A stretch of DNA of 64,000 nt from Nocardia xishanensis NBRC 101358 (lineage in GTDB: Bacteria > Actinomycetota > Actinomycetes > Mycobacteriales > Mycobacteriaceae). The stretch covers positions 124,001 through 188,000 of the forward strand of contig NZ_BDCF01000008.1 in assembly GCF_001613365.1 (NCBI RefSeq), given 5' to 3'. How positions within the stretch are numbered: position 1 is the first letter of the stretch; each line of letters begins with the position of its first letter. Under the pieces are notes generated by a model. That model saw only the letters and a program-made list of their open reading frames with translations, was not told the DNA's origin and searched no databases. Positions 1 to 7,906 of the stretch are shown here, one piece after another. The position numbers were made by a program, and so were the translations under genes.

Positions 1-37
1 GCGCAAGATCCTGGTTCGGCGTCCGCCCGAAGGGGCT

Positions 38-1537
38 TTAGGGCCCGCCGCGTGGTATCGACGGCGTGGCGGGCGTGCTCCTGGTCGTTGGGGCCGGTCT
101 CGTGGACGTGGGCCCGGTAGGGCGAGGTTTGGGGGTTGCCGTGGTCGGTGTCGCGGTCGCGAGGTCGCGGGCCACGGCGGTGAACCAGTCCGCGGTCGCA
201 GCCATCGCCGAGCGGCCCTCGGGTGTGGCGGGGGCGCTGCGGTAGGAGCCGTGGCGTCCGGTGGTGTCGCTGTATTGGGCTGACGCGGACAGGGTGTAGA
301 GCTGACTGGTGTCGGTGATGGTGCTGGTGATCGCCTCGAAGGCGTCGTTGATCCAGCGGCTGGCTGTCTGCGGTGGCACCAACTCCACGACCGCGCCGGC
401 GAGTTCGGCGCCCAACGTCGCGACCGCCGCCCACGGATCGGCCAGCCCGACCGTGGCCAGCTCGGCGATCGTGGCGGGGGTGAACACCTTCTGCGCCACC
501 GACACCACCGCGTTCAGGCCGATCGTGCCGAGCTTGAACAGCGCGGACAGTGCTTCATCCGGGCCGGGTGGTGCGCTGCTGGGTTGGGAGGCTTCGGCCA
601 AGCGCTGGCCGAGTGTTTTGGCGGGGTCGTAGGACAGTTGGTCCAGGCTCACCCCGGTCAGGTCTTCGTTGACCACGTCCACCGCGGTGGAGTACACCGT
701 CGTCGACAATGCTTGTGCGACAGTGGAAATCGCGGCAATAGGGTCGCGCAGGTCGGATCGGGCGGCGATGTTGGCGACCGTTGTCGCCAGCGGCGAACCG
801 GTCCGGAGGTCGCAGGTGGCATCGCCGGGGACGCACAGGTCGGCGACGCGGCCGGTCAACCCGCCGAATCCCGGCTGCGGTGCGGCGGTGATCCCTGCCC
901 CAGATAGTGGAGGGTTGGTCAGGGTGATCGCCGAGACCTTCTCCCCCGCCGTGCCGGGCGCCGGGGACGGGGTGCTGGATTCGGACCCAGGCAGCACCGG
1001 TGTGCTCGCTGCGCGGGTGGGGTTGGCCAGCAACGCGATCGCCGCGACCTGCTCGGCGCTGATCGCGGCGGTGCCGCTGGCGACGCGGTGGGCGAAACTC
1101 GACACGGCGGGCGCGCCGTGGGCGTAGCCGGCGGCGGCGATCTTGGTGTCCGGGCAGCGGGCGACGACGTCGGTGGCCATCTGCTCGAGCCGCTGCGCCG
1201 CCGCGGGGACGGCCTGGTCGTAGGGCAGCTGGCTGCCGTCGGATCCGCGGCCGTACGGGACATAGGCGCGTTGCACCAACTCCCCCGCCACAGCCGCCAC
1301 GAGACCGAGCACCTGCCCCAACGCACCGGAATCGCTCGTGGTGGTCCCACCCGCCGACGACTCCGGCCCGCCCTGCACGCCCAGGACGTACAGACTCGGG
1401 CAGCTCGCACCGATCGGCACATCGGTATCGGCGCCGACGGCACTGATGCCTGCGATCGAGACCACGGCCGACGCCACCATCGCCGCCACCACGCGGCACG
1501 CCGGTCCGATGATGTTGGGGAAGCTGCTGCGGTTCAC
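38..1537 (-). CDS. Secreted cutinase-like protein lacking the catalytic serine (pseudo-esterase)
   Basis: A 499-residue protein read from a GTG (VNRSSFPN) with GAGG seven bases upstream; the frame stays open further upstream but without a start of this quality. A hydrophobic signal segment (about residues 5-35) precedes a cutinase-fold domain beginning CPSLYVLGVQGG. The nucleophile elbow reads GYAHG where active cutinases have GYSQG, so Ser is replaced by Ala (codon GCC). The Asp region (CVPGDATC) and a candidate His (GRHGSY) remain. A C-terminal domain of about 200 residues is shared with the cutinase two genes upstream, followed by a Pro/Thr-rich tail. It is the last gene of the minus-strand operon. 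Known for the family: cutinases hydrolyse esters. Inference: this copy binds but does not hydrolyse. Confidence 0.85.
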   Translation of the reverse strand: MNRSSFPNIIGPACRVVAAMVASAVVSIAGISAVGADTDVPIGASCPSLYVLGVQGGPESSAGGTTTSDSGALGQVLGLVAAVAGELVQRAYVPYGRGSDGSQLPYDQAVPAAAQRLEQMATDVVARCPDTKIAAAGYAHGAPAVSSFAHRVASGTAAISAEQVAAIALLANPTRAASTPVLPGSESSTPSPAPGTAGEKVSAITLTNPPLSGAGITAAPQPGFGGLTGRVADLCVPGDATCDLRTGSPLATTVANIAARSDLRDPIAAISTVAQALSTTVYSTAVDVVNEDLTGVSLDQLSYDPAKTLGQRLAEASQPSSAPPGPDEALSALFKLGTIGLNAVVSVAQKVFTPATIAELATVGLADPWAAVATLGAELAGAVVELVPPQTASRWINDAFEAITSTITDTSQLYTLSASAQYSDTTGRHGSYRSAPATPEGRSAMAATADWFTAVARDLATATPTTATPKPRPTGPTSTRPAPTTRSTPATPSIPRGGP

Positions 1538-1563
1538 GGGGATACCTCGATTTCGACGGGGCG

Positions 1564-1607
1564 GCCTGCCCGCACCCTCAGCGAGGGGTCTTCGGGTGCG
1601 GGCAGGC
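1564..1607 (-). terminator. Strong intercistronic hairpin
   Basis: Two perfectly complementary 14-base arms (GCCTGCCCGCACCC and its reverse complement) surround a 16-base loop, between the stop of the LIP-type gene and the start of the last cutinase-like gene. There is no T-run after it, so it may be a processing or stability element that lowers expression of the last gene rather than a full terminator. Confidence 0.6.
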
Positions 1608-1610
1608 GAT

Positions 1611-2750
1611 TCAGGTGGTCTGCGGGGCCGACCGGGTGGTGGGGCGGCGCAGCAGGTAGCTGGCCAAGCGGGCGATCGCTTCCCCCGCTCCGGCTTGGGC
1701 GGCGCCGCGGTGCACGGTCGGGTATTCGCGCCAGGACAAATCGACACCAAGGGCGCGGTATTCGGCGAACAGCTGCCGCCCCATACCGACGGGGATGAGG
1801 GTGTCCTCGGTGCCGTGGTAGAGGTGCACCGGCACCACAGGTGTTTCTCGCGCGGAGGTTTCGTTCGCGAGCACATACCGCCAGATCGGATCCGACCACG
1901 GATCGGGGCGCTCGCACCACCGCCCCAGCGGCACATCGCGATAGGTGGCCAGCAGCGCCGTCAGGTTCATGTCGCTGGCCGCGGCCACGGCTTGCTCGCC
2001 GTCGTCGGTGAGGATGTGGGCGACAGGCAGATGCGCGTACGCGCGCCCCAGCCCGATGAGCCCGGCCAACGCCAGCCCCGCCCACGCCCCGCCATCGAGC
2101 CCGAGCACCAGCGCCCCGGGATCAGCGACGACCGCGCCCGCCGCGACACCCCGCAGATCCAGATCGGGGGCGTAGATGAGATGTTGTTCGGCCGCCCACA
2201 CCGCCGCGCGCCCGCCGTCGGCGTAGCCCCACACGACCAGAGGCGCGTCGACCGCGTCAAGTTCGGGTAGCACGCGCACGGCGCGGGCGAAGTCGAGCAC
2301 CGCGTGGGCGGCGGCACGCCCGGCCAGGAACTGGTGGGGCCCCAATCGGGTCATGCCCAGGCCGAGCCCGTCGGGCACCGCGACCGTCCATCCGCGGGCC
2401 AGGGCCGCGCTGATGAACACCGCTTCGGGTTCGCTACCGTCGGCCAGGAGTTGTGAGGGTGCGCAGCCTCCGCCGAGCCCGTGAAAGGACGGGCAGTACA
2501 CCAGAATTGGGCCGGGCCCGGTCAGTTCGGTGGTCGCGGGGGCGATGACGGTGCCCGAGGCGGGGATGGGTGCGGAGAACCCGGCGCGGGTGGCGTAGAC
2601 GAGTTGGAAGGCCCGTCCGGCTTCGTCCAGGTCGGCGAGTTCGATGCTGCGGCGTCGCAGGATGTCGCCGGGATGGGGATCGAAACCGATCTGGCCGCCG
2701 AGGAAGAAGTCGTCGACCTCGGACGCAGTGGGTTCTAGTGGATTGGTCAT
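1611..2750 (-). CDS. LIP-family (secretory lipase type) alpha/beta hydrolase with Ser-to-Ala at the nucleophile
   Basis: 379 residues starting MTNPLEPTASEVDDFF. The fold and order match secretory triacylglycerol lipases (LIP family, PF03583): ILVYCPSFHGLGG near the oxyanion region, the elbow at about residue 180, LYHGTEDTLIPVG carrying the Asp, and EYPTVHRGAAQAG carrying the His. The elbow reads WGYADGG, whereas the family has GYSxGG, so the nucleophile is Ala (GCC) while Asp and His are kept. No signal peptide is visible, unusual for a family named for secretion. The start ATG shares one base with the stop of the cutinase upstream (TGATG), so the two are translationally coupled. Likely a non-hydrolytic binding protein, or an enzyme using other chemistry. 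Confidence 0.85.
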   Translation of the reverse strand: MTNPLEPTASEVDDFFLGGQIGFDPHPGDILRRRSIELADLDEAGRAFQLVYATRAGFSAPIPASGTVIAPATTELTGPGPILVYCPSFHGLGGGCAPSQLLADGSEPEAVFISAALARGWTVAVPDGLGLGMTRLGPHQFLAGRAAAHAVLDFARAVRVLPELDAVDAPLVVWGYADGGRAAVWAAEQHLIYAPDLDLRGVAAGAVVADPGALVLGLDGGAWAGLALAGLIGLGRAYAHLPVAHILTDDGEQAVAAASDMNLTALLATYRDVPLGRWCERPDPWSDPIWRYVLANETSARETPVVPVHLYHGTEDTLIPVGMGRQLFAEYRALGVDLSWREYPTVHRGAAQAGAGEAIARLASYLLRRPTTRSAPQTT

Positions 2751-4000
2751 CAGCGGGTTCCTGCGATGTCGTGGGCGAGGGCGACCATCCACGCGACCCC
2801 GGAGTCGAGTTGCCCGGTCAGGGCGTAGCCGTTGTGACGGGCGACGGTGTCGGCATAGCGCAGCCAGACCGCCGGGTTGAGCAGATCGGCGTTGTCGGCG
2901 ACCAACTGCCCCCACGCCACACTCAGCTGCCCGGCGAGTGTGGGCAGCAACCCGATCGGATTCGTAGCGACAGCGGCGGTGATCTCGTTCCACCGCGCCA
3001 CCGCCGCACCAACATCGCCAGAAGTGGGTGCGGGGATGCGGGGGTCGGCGGCGTCGATCAACCGAGCCGCCAGCGGCAGCTGCGGTGTGTAGTCGACGTT
3101 GCCACCGCCAACCTGAAAGTCGCTGAGCACCACAGTGGTCCACGCATCACCGAGCGCGGCGTGGAACAGGGCGTTGAGGGAACCGATCGCGGCGATCGGG
3201 TCACGCAGGTCAGCTTGAGCGGCGATCTCGGCACCCACACGCAGCAACGCGGCACGGTCCGGCGCCGAGCAAGCCAGGTCACCGTCAGTGCAAATGTCAG
3301 CCACCCGCCCGGTCAACGCGCCATAGCCGGTCGCACCGTCAGCGATGCCACCACCCGCCGCGGGTGGATTGGTCAGCCGCACCGCCGACACCGCCGCCCC
3401 GCTGGTCCCCGGCGCCGGGTCGGGCACCGTCTGACCGGGACGGCCCGGAAAGATCGGAGCCCCGTTCGCGCGGTCGGGGTGCGCATACAGCGCGATCCCC
3501 GCGATGCGGTCGGGTCCGACCGGCCCGACTCCGGCGCCGACGTCAGCTGCGAAGGACGACATGGCTTGTGCGCCTTGGGAGTAGCCGATTCCGGCGATCA
3601 TGGTGGCGGGGCATTGCTCGGCGATCTGGCTGACGGCGGCATCCAGCTGGGCGCGGGCGTCGCTCACCGACGCCACGTACGGATCCGGTCCGCCGCCAGG
3701 GACCGCGCCACCGAATCCGGCGCCGTAGGGAATGTAGCTGCGCTGAACCAACCCCGGTGCCGCCGACAGCACCGGCGCGATCAAAGCACCGACGACACCG
3801 GTGTCGGCCAGCGGATCCGCCGTCGGCGAGGACTGGCCAGTGCCTTGAATTCCGAGCACATACAGCGCCGGGCAGCCCGGCCCGACGGGCACCGCCGACG
3901 CCTCACCGGTTCCGGTGGGCGCAGCAGCAACGCCGACCGCGGTGATCAGCGCGGCGGCAGCCGCGGCAGTGCGTGCGCGGGCGCTGGTGGGGGTGTTCAC
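2750..4000 (-). CDS. Secreted cutinase-family serine esterase with intact catalytic motif
   Basis: 416 residues from a GTG (VNTPTSARARTAA) that overlaps the upstream stop as GTGA. An Ala-rich signal peptide (about residues 8-35) is followed by CPALYVLGIQGTGQSS, typical of actinobacterial cutinases. The nucleophile elbow is intact (GIGYSQGAQAMSSF), the Asp lies in CTDGDLAC, and a His follows later (ARHNGYAL). Beyond the roughly 230-residue cutinase domain is a helical C-terminal domain also found in the serine-less paralogue at the end of the operon. Probable role: extracellular or cell-wall ester hydrolysis. It is the only one of the operon's three hydrolases with a complete triad. Confidence 0.87.
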   Translation of the reverse strand: MNTPTSARARTAAAAAALITAVGVAAAPTGTGEASAVPVGPGCPALYVLGIQGTGQSSPTADPLADTGVVGALIAPVLSAAPGLVQRSYIPYGAGFGGAVPGGGPDPYVASVSDARAQLDAAVSQIAEQCPATMIAGIGYSQGAQAMSSFAADVGAGVGPVGPDRIAGIALYAHPDRANGAPIFPGRPGQTVPDPAPGTSGAAVSAVRLTNPPAAGGGIADGATGYGALTGRVADICTDGDLACSAPDRAALLRVGAEIAAQADLRDPIAAIGSLNALFHAALGDAWTTVVLSDFQVGGGNVDYTPQLPLAARLIDAADPRIPAPTSGDVGAAVARWNEITAAVATNPIGLLPTLAGQLSVAWGQLVADNADLLNPAVWLRYADTVARHNGYALTGQLDSGVAWMVALAHDIAGTR

Positions 4001-4866
4001 GGCTGACCGACCCCCACTCCGGCACCGAACCCGGCACCGACGGTGCCGCCGGCGACTGCACCGACGGCCGCGGCCGGGACACCGACGACCGCGGCACCCG
4101 CCGCAGCGCCCGCGGTGACACCGAGCGCGGTACCGGCGACTCCTGATGTGACGGTGCCGATCACGGGTACCGGGACGACCGTGCCGAGCGCGGCACCGGC
4201 GATGCCGCCGATGGTGCCGCCGATCAGGCCACCGACCACCGCACCGACAGCGCCGACCGGTACCCCCGCCAGCGTTGCGCCTGCCGCGCCGCCGATCCCG
4301 GCACCGGCGAGAGTGGTGCCGCTGACCCGGTCCGAGCGCCCGGCCGGGATGCCGATCGAGTCCAGCGCGGTCGCGACCTGCGCCTCCGCACCCGCGGCAG
4401 CGTCGTTGACGACCTCCGCGCAGCGTGGCGGTAGCCACTCCGGGCGCGGGCTCTGCCATTGCCCGATGCGGATCGTGTTCTCCGGCGCTTCGATCGGCGC
4501 CACCGGTGCCACCGGTTCGGGCAGGTGCATCTCCTCGATCCGGATCGGCTCCACAGGCGCCTCCGGCGGCGGGGCCGGGCGCGAGGGAGCTTCGTTGCGG
4601 ACCTGCGGCGGCTGGGAGTAATACACCACCGGCGGCGGTGGCGGTTGCGGCGCGGGCTCAGGTTCGGGTGCTGGCGGCGCATACGGAGCTGCCGGCGGGG
4701 TGGTGCCCGGCTGCGAGGGCCCGGTCACCCCGGGCTGGTCGGCGATCACCGCTGGGATATCGGCGGCACTCGCCATTCCCGACGCGGCGATCACCATGGC
4801 CATCGGAACCGTCCCGGTCAGCAGCATGCGACTGGCGCGTCCGGTGCACTTTGTGGATTTGGGCAT
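3997..4866 (-). CDS. Secreted Pro-rich protein with Gly/Ala-rich zipper-like C-terminus
   Basis: 289 residues. The signal peptide ends near MASAADIP. A Pro-rich segment (about residues 45-105, runs such as PEPEPAPQPPPPP) leads to a short middle domain containing PRPEWLPPRCAEVVNDAA. From about residue 175 the protein consists of Gly/Ala/Val repeats (GAVVGGLIGGTIGGIAGAALG and similar) resembling glycine-zipper membrane or aggregating segments. I know of no function; Nocardia proteins of this composition are often called insoluble-domain proteins. It opens the block of large genes and overlaps the cutinase start by four bases, which ties it to the secreted hydrolases. Confidence 0.75.
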   Translation of the reverse strand: MPKSTKCTGRASRMLLTGTVPMAMVIAASGMASAADIPAVIADQPGVTGPSQPGTTPPAAPYAPPAPEPEPAPQPPPPPVVYYSQPPQVRNEAPSRPAPPPEAPVEPIRIEEMHLPEPVAPVAPIEAPENTIRIGQWQSPRPEWLPPRCAEVVNDAAAGAEAQVATALDSIGIPAGRSDRVSGTTLAGAGIGGAAGATLAGVPVGAVGAVVGGLIGGTIGGIAGAALGTVVPVPVIGTVTSGVAGTALGVTAGAAAGAAVVGVPAAAVGAVAGGTVGAGFGAGVGVGQP

Positions 4867-4958
4867 GCGGAAATAGGCCCTTTCATCCGAAGGCGGGATG
4901 GGGAATGGGGAATTTTCTTGGAATTAACGAATGCGCGGGGGCTGCGCGGGTATCGCAG

Positions 4959-4986
4959 CTCCCAGAGGCGGCTTTGCCTCTGGGAG
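4959..4986 (-). terminator. Hairpin between the leader peptide gene and the secreted-protein operon
   Basis: Perfect 11-base arms (CTCCCAGAGGC / GCCTCTGGGAG) with a six-base loop, 22 bases after the small ORF stop and 92 bases before the next start. No T-run follows. It could be a partial terminator that makes the short peptide the most abundant product of the transcript. Confidence 0.6.
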
Positions 4987-5008
4987 AACGCTTCTCAGGG
5001 CGAGCGCG

Positions 5009-5116
5009 TCAGATGAAGGGCAGGGCCAGCGCCAGAGCCTGCGCTACCACGGATAGGCCGTTCGAGAGCACCGACAAACCGGTGTTCACCCAACCCAGAA
5101 TCACGAAGGGGTCCAA
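5009..5116 (-). CDS. 35-residue hydrophobic peptide, probable first gene of the operon
   Basis: A short frame starting with TTG, placed seven bases after an AAGGA ribosome-binding site, and ending in TGA. The product begins MDPFVILGWVNTGLSVL and ends ALALALPFI. It has one Asp, no Lys or Arg, and a spacing of hydrophobic and small polar residues that could form an amphipathic or membrane-spanning helix. There is no signal peptide. It sits just downstream of the likely promoter and is followed by a perfect hairpin. Short, signal-less helical peptides such as PorA and PorH form outer-membrane channels in Corynebacterium; similarity here is only in size and character, so function is unknown. Confidence 0.6.
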   Translation of the reverse strand: MDPFVILGWVNTGLSVLSNGLSVVAQALALALPFI

Positions 5117-5192
5117 GACTGTTTCCTTTCAGACGGTTTGAACTTGCCTTTCTATCCAAACCACGAAACCCATTGGAGCGCTAGGGTTCTGG

Positions 5193-5212
5193 CGTACCGA
5201 ATTATCGGTACG
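5193..5212. promoter_or_regulatory. Inverted repeat, candidate operator 1
   Basis: CGTACCGA, four bases, TCGGTACG: eight-base arms. Read on the minus strand it contains GATAAT, a plausible -10 hexamer for the small-peptide operon. A second repeat with the same GTACCG core lies 87 bases away, centre to centre. The likely ligand is the adjacent XRE regulator (inference). Confidence 0.55.
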
Positions 5213-5278
5213 TTGTCAGTCAACGCACTCAAACACGTCGCATCCAGCGGATTTGCCGAATATTTGATGATCTAGCCC

Positions 5279-5300
5279 GTGTACCGATTTTCCGGTACAC
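5279..5300. promoter_or_regulatory. Inverted repeat, candidate operator 2
   Basis: GTGTACCG, six bases, CGGTACAC: eight-base arms sharing the GTACCG core of the first repeat. It lies about 200 bases upstream of the regulator gene, between the divergent transcription units. Confidence 0.55.
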
Positions 5301-5505
5301 CCCTTTGCGCAGCGCCCACAACCGGTGGGACGGACATAGGCGACCTGCGCCTGGGACAGCTACCGCGGTGCGAGCTACGGGGCGGAAGGCCCTTGCCGGG
5401 GGTCATTTCGTCTGGTAGGAACAAGGAATCAACCCGGGGGCAACTCTTCATCGTATCGCTACTAGTCCTGTGACGGAAGACAATTGGAAAAGGGGGGACC
5501 CTGGC

Positions 5506-6363
5506 ATGAGCCAGAATCCCGCACACCGATCACCGATCACCAGAAGACGCAGACCACACGCCCGCATCCCGACATTCGGCAGCATTTGCCGACTGATCCG
5601 CGAGGATCTGGGCCTCTCCCTCGTCAAGGCCTACACCCGCCACGGCATCGCCAAATCCACCCTCGCCGACATCGAAAACGGCTTCCTACCCACCCTGGAA
5701 ACAGTCGACCGGATCATCGCCGGCTACGAAGTCGATCCCTTGATGGCGCGGCACCTGCGCGAACTTCTCGCCCCCGCCGAGGATCTCCCCCCGACCGACA
5801 ACCTGCGCCAGTGCGTGCGCGAGAGGACGGCCGCGGTCGTCCATCTGCGCGACCTCGACGACCGCGGCGTGCTGGCCGCCTACATCGATCCCCTGTGGAA
5901 CATGCTGGCCTGCAACGAATCCTTCCGCGCCGCGGTGCCAGGACTGACCGAAAACGAGCAGATCCACACGTGGCTGTTCAGCCCGCCAGCCAGAAACTAC
6001 TTCCTCGACTGGCCCAGCGAGGCCACCCACGCCGTCGCATCCAGCAAGACAATCCTCGGCCGATACCGCGACTCCACTCAGGCCCAGGACTTCATGCAGA
6101 TCCTGGGACAGAACCCGGAATTCGTCGATTTTTGGACCGCCAGCATCCGCGTCGCCTACGGCCGCAACACCGGCGACCTCGTACACGTGCGAGACCCCGC
6201 AACCGGCGAACCCGTGTCCTACAGCCTCAGCATCTCCAACGTCACTCAAACCGAACACGTCTTGCTCGTCACCGCGATCCGCAAACCCTACTCCGGACCC
6301 GCGCCGGACCACCCCCGACATCCTCGCGACACGCTGCACGACACGCCGATAGCTTTCGGATGA
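5506..6363 (+). CDS. XRE-family regulator with MmyB-like ligand-binding domain
   Basis: 285 residues from the ATG (MSQNPAHRSPITRRRR) preceded by AAGGGGGG eight bases upstream; a GTG 36 bases earlier is in frame but poorer. An N-terminal helix-turn-helix (about residues 22-80; DLGLSLVKAYTRHGIAKSTLADIENG) is followed by an MmyB-like domain (LWNMLACNESFRAAVPG, then WLFSPPARNYFLDW) of the kind that senses small, possibly lipid-like molecules in actinobacteria. It is divergent from the secreted-hydrolase operon, with paired inverted repeats between, so it probably controls that operon and itself. Confidence 0.85.
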   Translation: MSQNPAHRSPITRRRRPHARIPTFGSICRLIREDLGLSLVKAYTRHGIAKSTLADIENGFLPTLETVDRIIAGYEVDPLMARHLRELLAPAEDLPPTDNLRQCVRERTAAVVHLRDLDDRGVLAAYIDPLWNMLACNESFRAAVPGLTENEQIHTWLFSPPARNYFLDWPSEATHAVASSKTILGRYRDSTQAQDFMQILGQNPEFVDFWTASIRVAYGRNTGDLVHVRDPATGEPVSYSLSISNVTQTEHVLLVTAIRKPYSGPAPDHPRHPRDTLHDTPIAFG

Positions 6364-7020
6364 GCCAAGAGATCTACACACGCCCCGATCCGACGCTCAT
6401 GACCCAGCCACCACAATCGGCGCCGGACTAGAATCCCCGCCAGCTATCTGATGGCACACATCTACAAGCTGGTGGCGTGATCCGGAACCCGAGCGATGCT
6501 CTTATCCCCGAGCTCCACTACTGCGATTTGCTGACCATCACCACTAAATTTGCGCACATTGAATGACAGGATATTTCGATGTCGGCTCCCGAAATGGAAT
6601 GTGCAACATGAATAGAGCGTTCAACGAGATTTCGTGGTCCGCCTCGCCGCGCGGTCTGTCGCCCGTCACCAGCCACGCTGCCGCGCCCAGCCCGACCCGG
6701 CAGCCTGCGGGCAGCACATCCACGACGACGCTCCGCTGCCGCCGGAGTGCGTTGTGGACGACAACCTGGAGCTGACCGCGGCGAGGCGGGCACAGTCGGC
6801 ACCACCCCAGCCGCACGGCAGCGAGGCCAGGTGCTGGGTCATCGAAAGGATGAGGCACCGCACGTAGTCGTCGACCGTTGCCTTATCGGGTAAGCCTGCA
6901 GCCAGATCCGCGCGGATTCGGTGGTCAGCGACGTAGTCGGGCTCGCGGGCCTCGAGCCTGAACCCGACGCGATCCTCGCTGGACGCAAGCAGGGCCGCAC
7001 CCTCGTCGCGGTCTCGGCAC
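6364..7020. other. Long stretch without a convincing gene
   Basis: No frame here shows a recognised motif, a good ribosome-binding site and an open length together. The best candidate is the minus-strand frame listed separately at 6666-7091. The region opens the decayed segment that runs to about 9.8 kb. Confidence 0.5.
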
Positions 7021-7091
7021 GTGACCGGGAGGCTGATCGACGTGTCTACCTCGTACAACGGAGTGCCGCCGGAACTGTTCCGTGAGGTCAT
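6666..7091 (-). CDS. Doubtful hypothetical ORF
   Basis: About 141 residues from MTSRNSSGG. The middle (DRVGFRLEAREPDYVADHR, then DKATVDDYVRCLILSM) looks more protein-like than a shadow frame, but I recognise no family, and the C-terminal third is low-complexity Ser/Cys/Gly. Its start overlaps the flavin-reductase-like fragment on the other strand, so at most one is real. It may be a remnant in this decayed region. Confidence 0.25.
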   Translation of the reverse strand: MTSRNSSGGTPLYEVDTSISLPVTCRDRDEGAALLASSEDRVGFRLEAREPDYVADHRIRADLAAGLPDKATVDDYVRCLILSMTQHLASLPCGWGGADCARLAAVSSRLSSTTHSGGSGASSWMCCPQAAGSGWARQRGW

Positions 7092-7236
7092 GGCCGGATT
7101 GTGCGCCTCGGTCTCGGTGGTCACCACCGTGACCGGCGACAGTCGGCCGTACGGCGGCCAGCATGGTGGATTCACGGTCGAGCGCGATGCTCACCAGCAA
7201 CAGCGACGCGGCCGCGCTCACCGCGGACGGCCGTGA
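7021..7236 (+). pseudogene. Flavin reductase-like N-terminal fragment
   Basis: The reading PPELFREVMAGLCASVSVV followed by TTVTGDSRPYG matches the start of flavin reductase-like FMN-binding domains (F-R-x-V-M-x-x-x-x-x-x-V-x-V-V-T). After about 45 residues the similarity stops and the frame runs into Gln/Arg-rich text without the expected SLDPP segment. The 3' end collides with the convergent HTH gene. A truncated remnant of an FMN reductase is the simplest reading; the match is short. Confidence 0.35.
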
Positions 7237-7568
7237 CTATCTCGACGTGGGATACCTCGACGTTCCAATGCGGCGCGGACCGTGGTGGCCTTGACACCGA
7301 GCCGGTCGCCAATGCGGGCCAGAGACTGGCCGTCCCCGTAGTCGACGATGGCCTGATCGATCTCCTCGCTGGACGGTCGGCGCTGCTCGCGAATCGCCGC
7401 ACCTCCCGCACGAAGGATTTCCAGAATGCCGCCCTTGGCAAGCTGGTGATCGGATGCGAGCTGGTTGGCTGACGCTCCACCCGTGTAAGCGGCGACGATT
7501 TGTGCCCGGTCCGTCTCCGACAATCGTCGAGCCAGCGCGTGTGCCTTCTGGGTCTTGGTCAGCGCCAT
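7218..7568 (-). CDS. Small helix-turn-helix protein of recombinase-associated type
   Basis: 116 residues from MALTKTQKAHALARRL. Two helix-turn-helix-like units are visible: TDRAQIVAAYTGGASANQLA (about 18-50) and a second around QAIVDYGDGQSLARIGDRLG (about 75-105), ending in TTVRAALERRGI. This double-HTH layout is common in actinobacterial proteins related to the C-terminal part of resolvases and transposon-linked regulators. The catalytic serine domain is absent. No clear ribosome-binding site precedes the ATG. Possibly the trace of a mobile element that disrupted neighbouring genes. Confidence 0.6.
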   Translation of the reverse strand: MALTKTQKAHALARRLSETDRAQIVAAYTGGASANQLASDHQLAKGGILEILRAGGAAIREQRRPSSEEIDQAIVDYGDGQSLARIGDRLGVKATTVRAALERRGIPRRDSHGRPR

Positions 7569-7906
7569 CGTTCGCGCGGCCAGCACCGTGGACACGCCAC
7601 CGAGCGCGGTGAGATCGTCGCGCGCCGAGGGCCGTAGTCGCGGGACAAGCCGGTCGACAACACCATGTCGTCGTGGGCGTGGAGAAGGTTTCGTACCGCG
7701 CGGCGCGAGTGTGGGAGACCGCAGAGCCGATGCCATCGCTGGAACTCGCGCAGTTCGGCTCTGAAACGGGCGGGGCGGACCTCAACGGTCACACCGAAGG
7801 AATTGGGAGAGGGGTCATGTGATCTCCTGCGCGTGAGAGGGAATACACTGGCGACGGCGCGAGAGGCGGTGACGCCGAACCTGGCTGGGCTGCAGCACTA
7901 TTCGAG
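7569..7906. other. Gene-poor gap with one weak short frame
   Basis: A minus-strand frame (GTG at 7792) reads FQRWHRLCGLPHSRRAVRNL and then DDMVLSTGLSRDYG, faintly like DUF1127 (basic helix, DD..L...GLSR), but it has no ribosome-binding site and its tail is low complexity. I would not call it a gene. Confidence 0.3.

Noticed and set aside
7237..7785. Alternative longer frames around the small HTH gene
   Set aside because: They lack the HTH text, which is coherent only in the frame starting at 7568.
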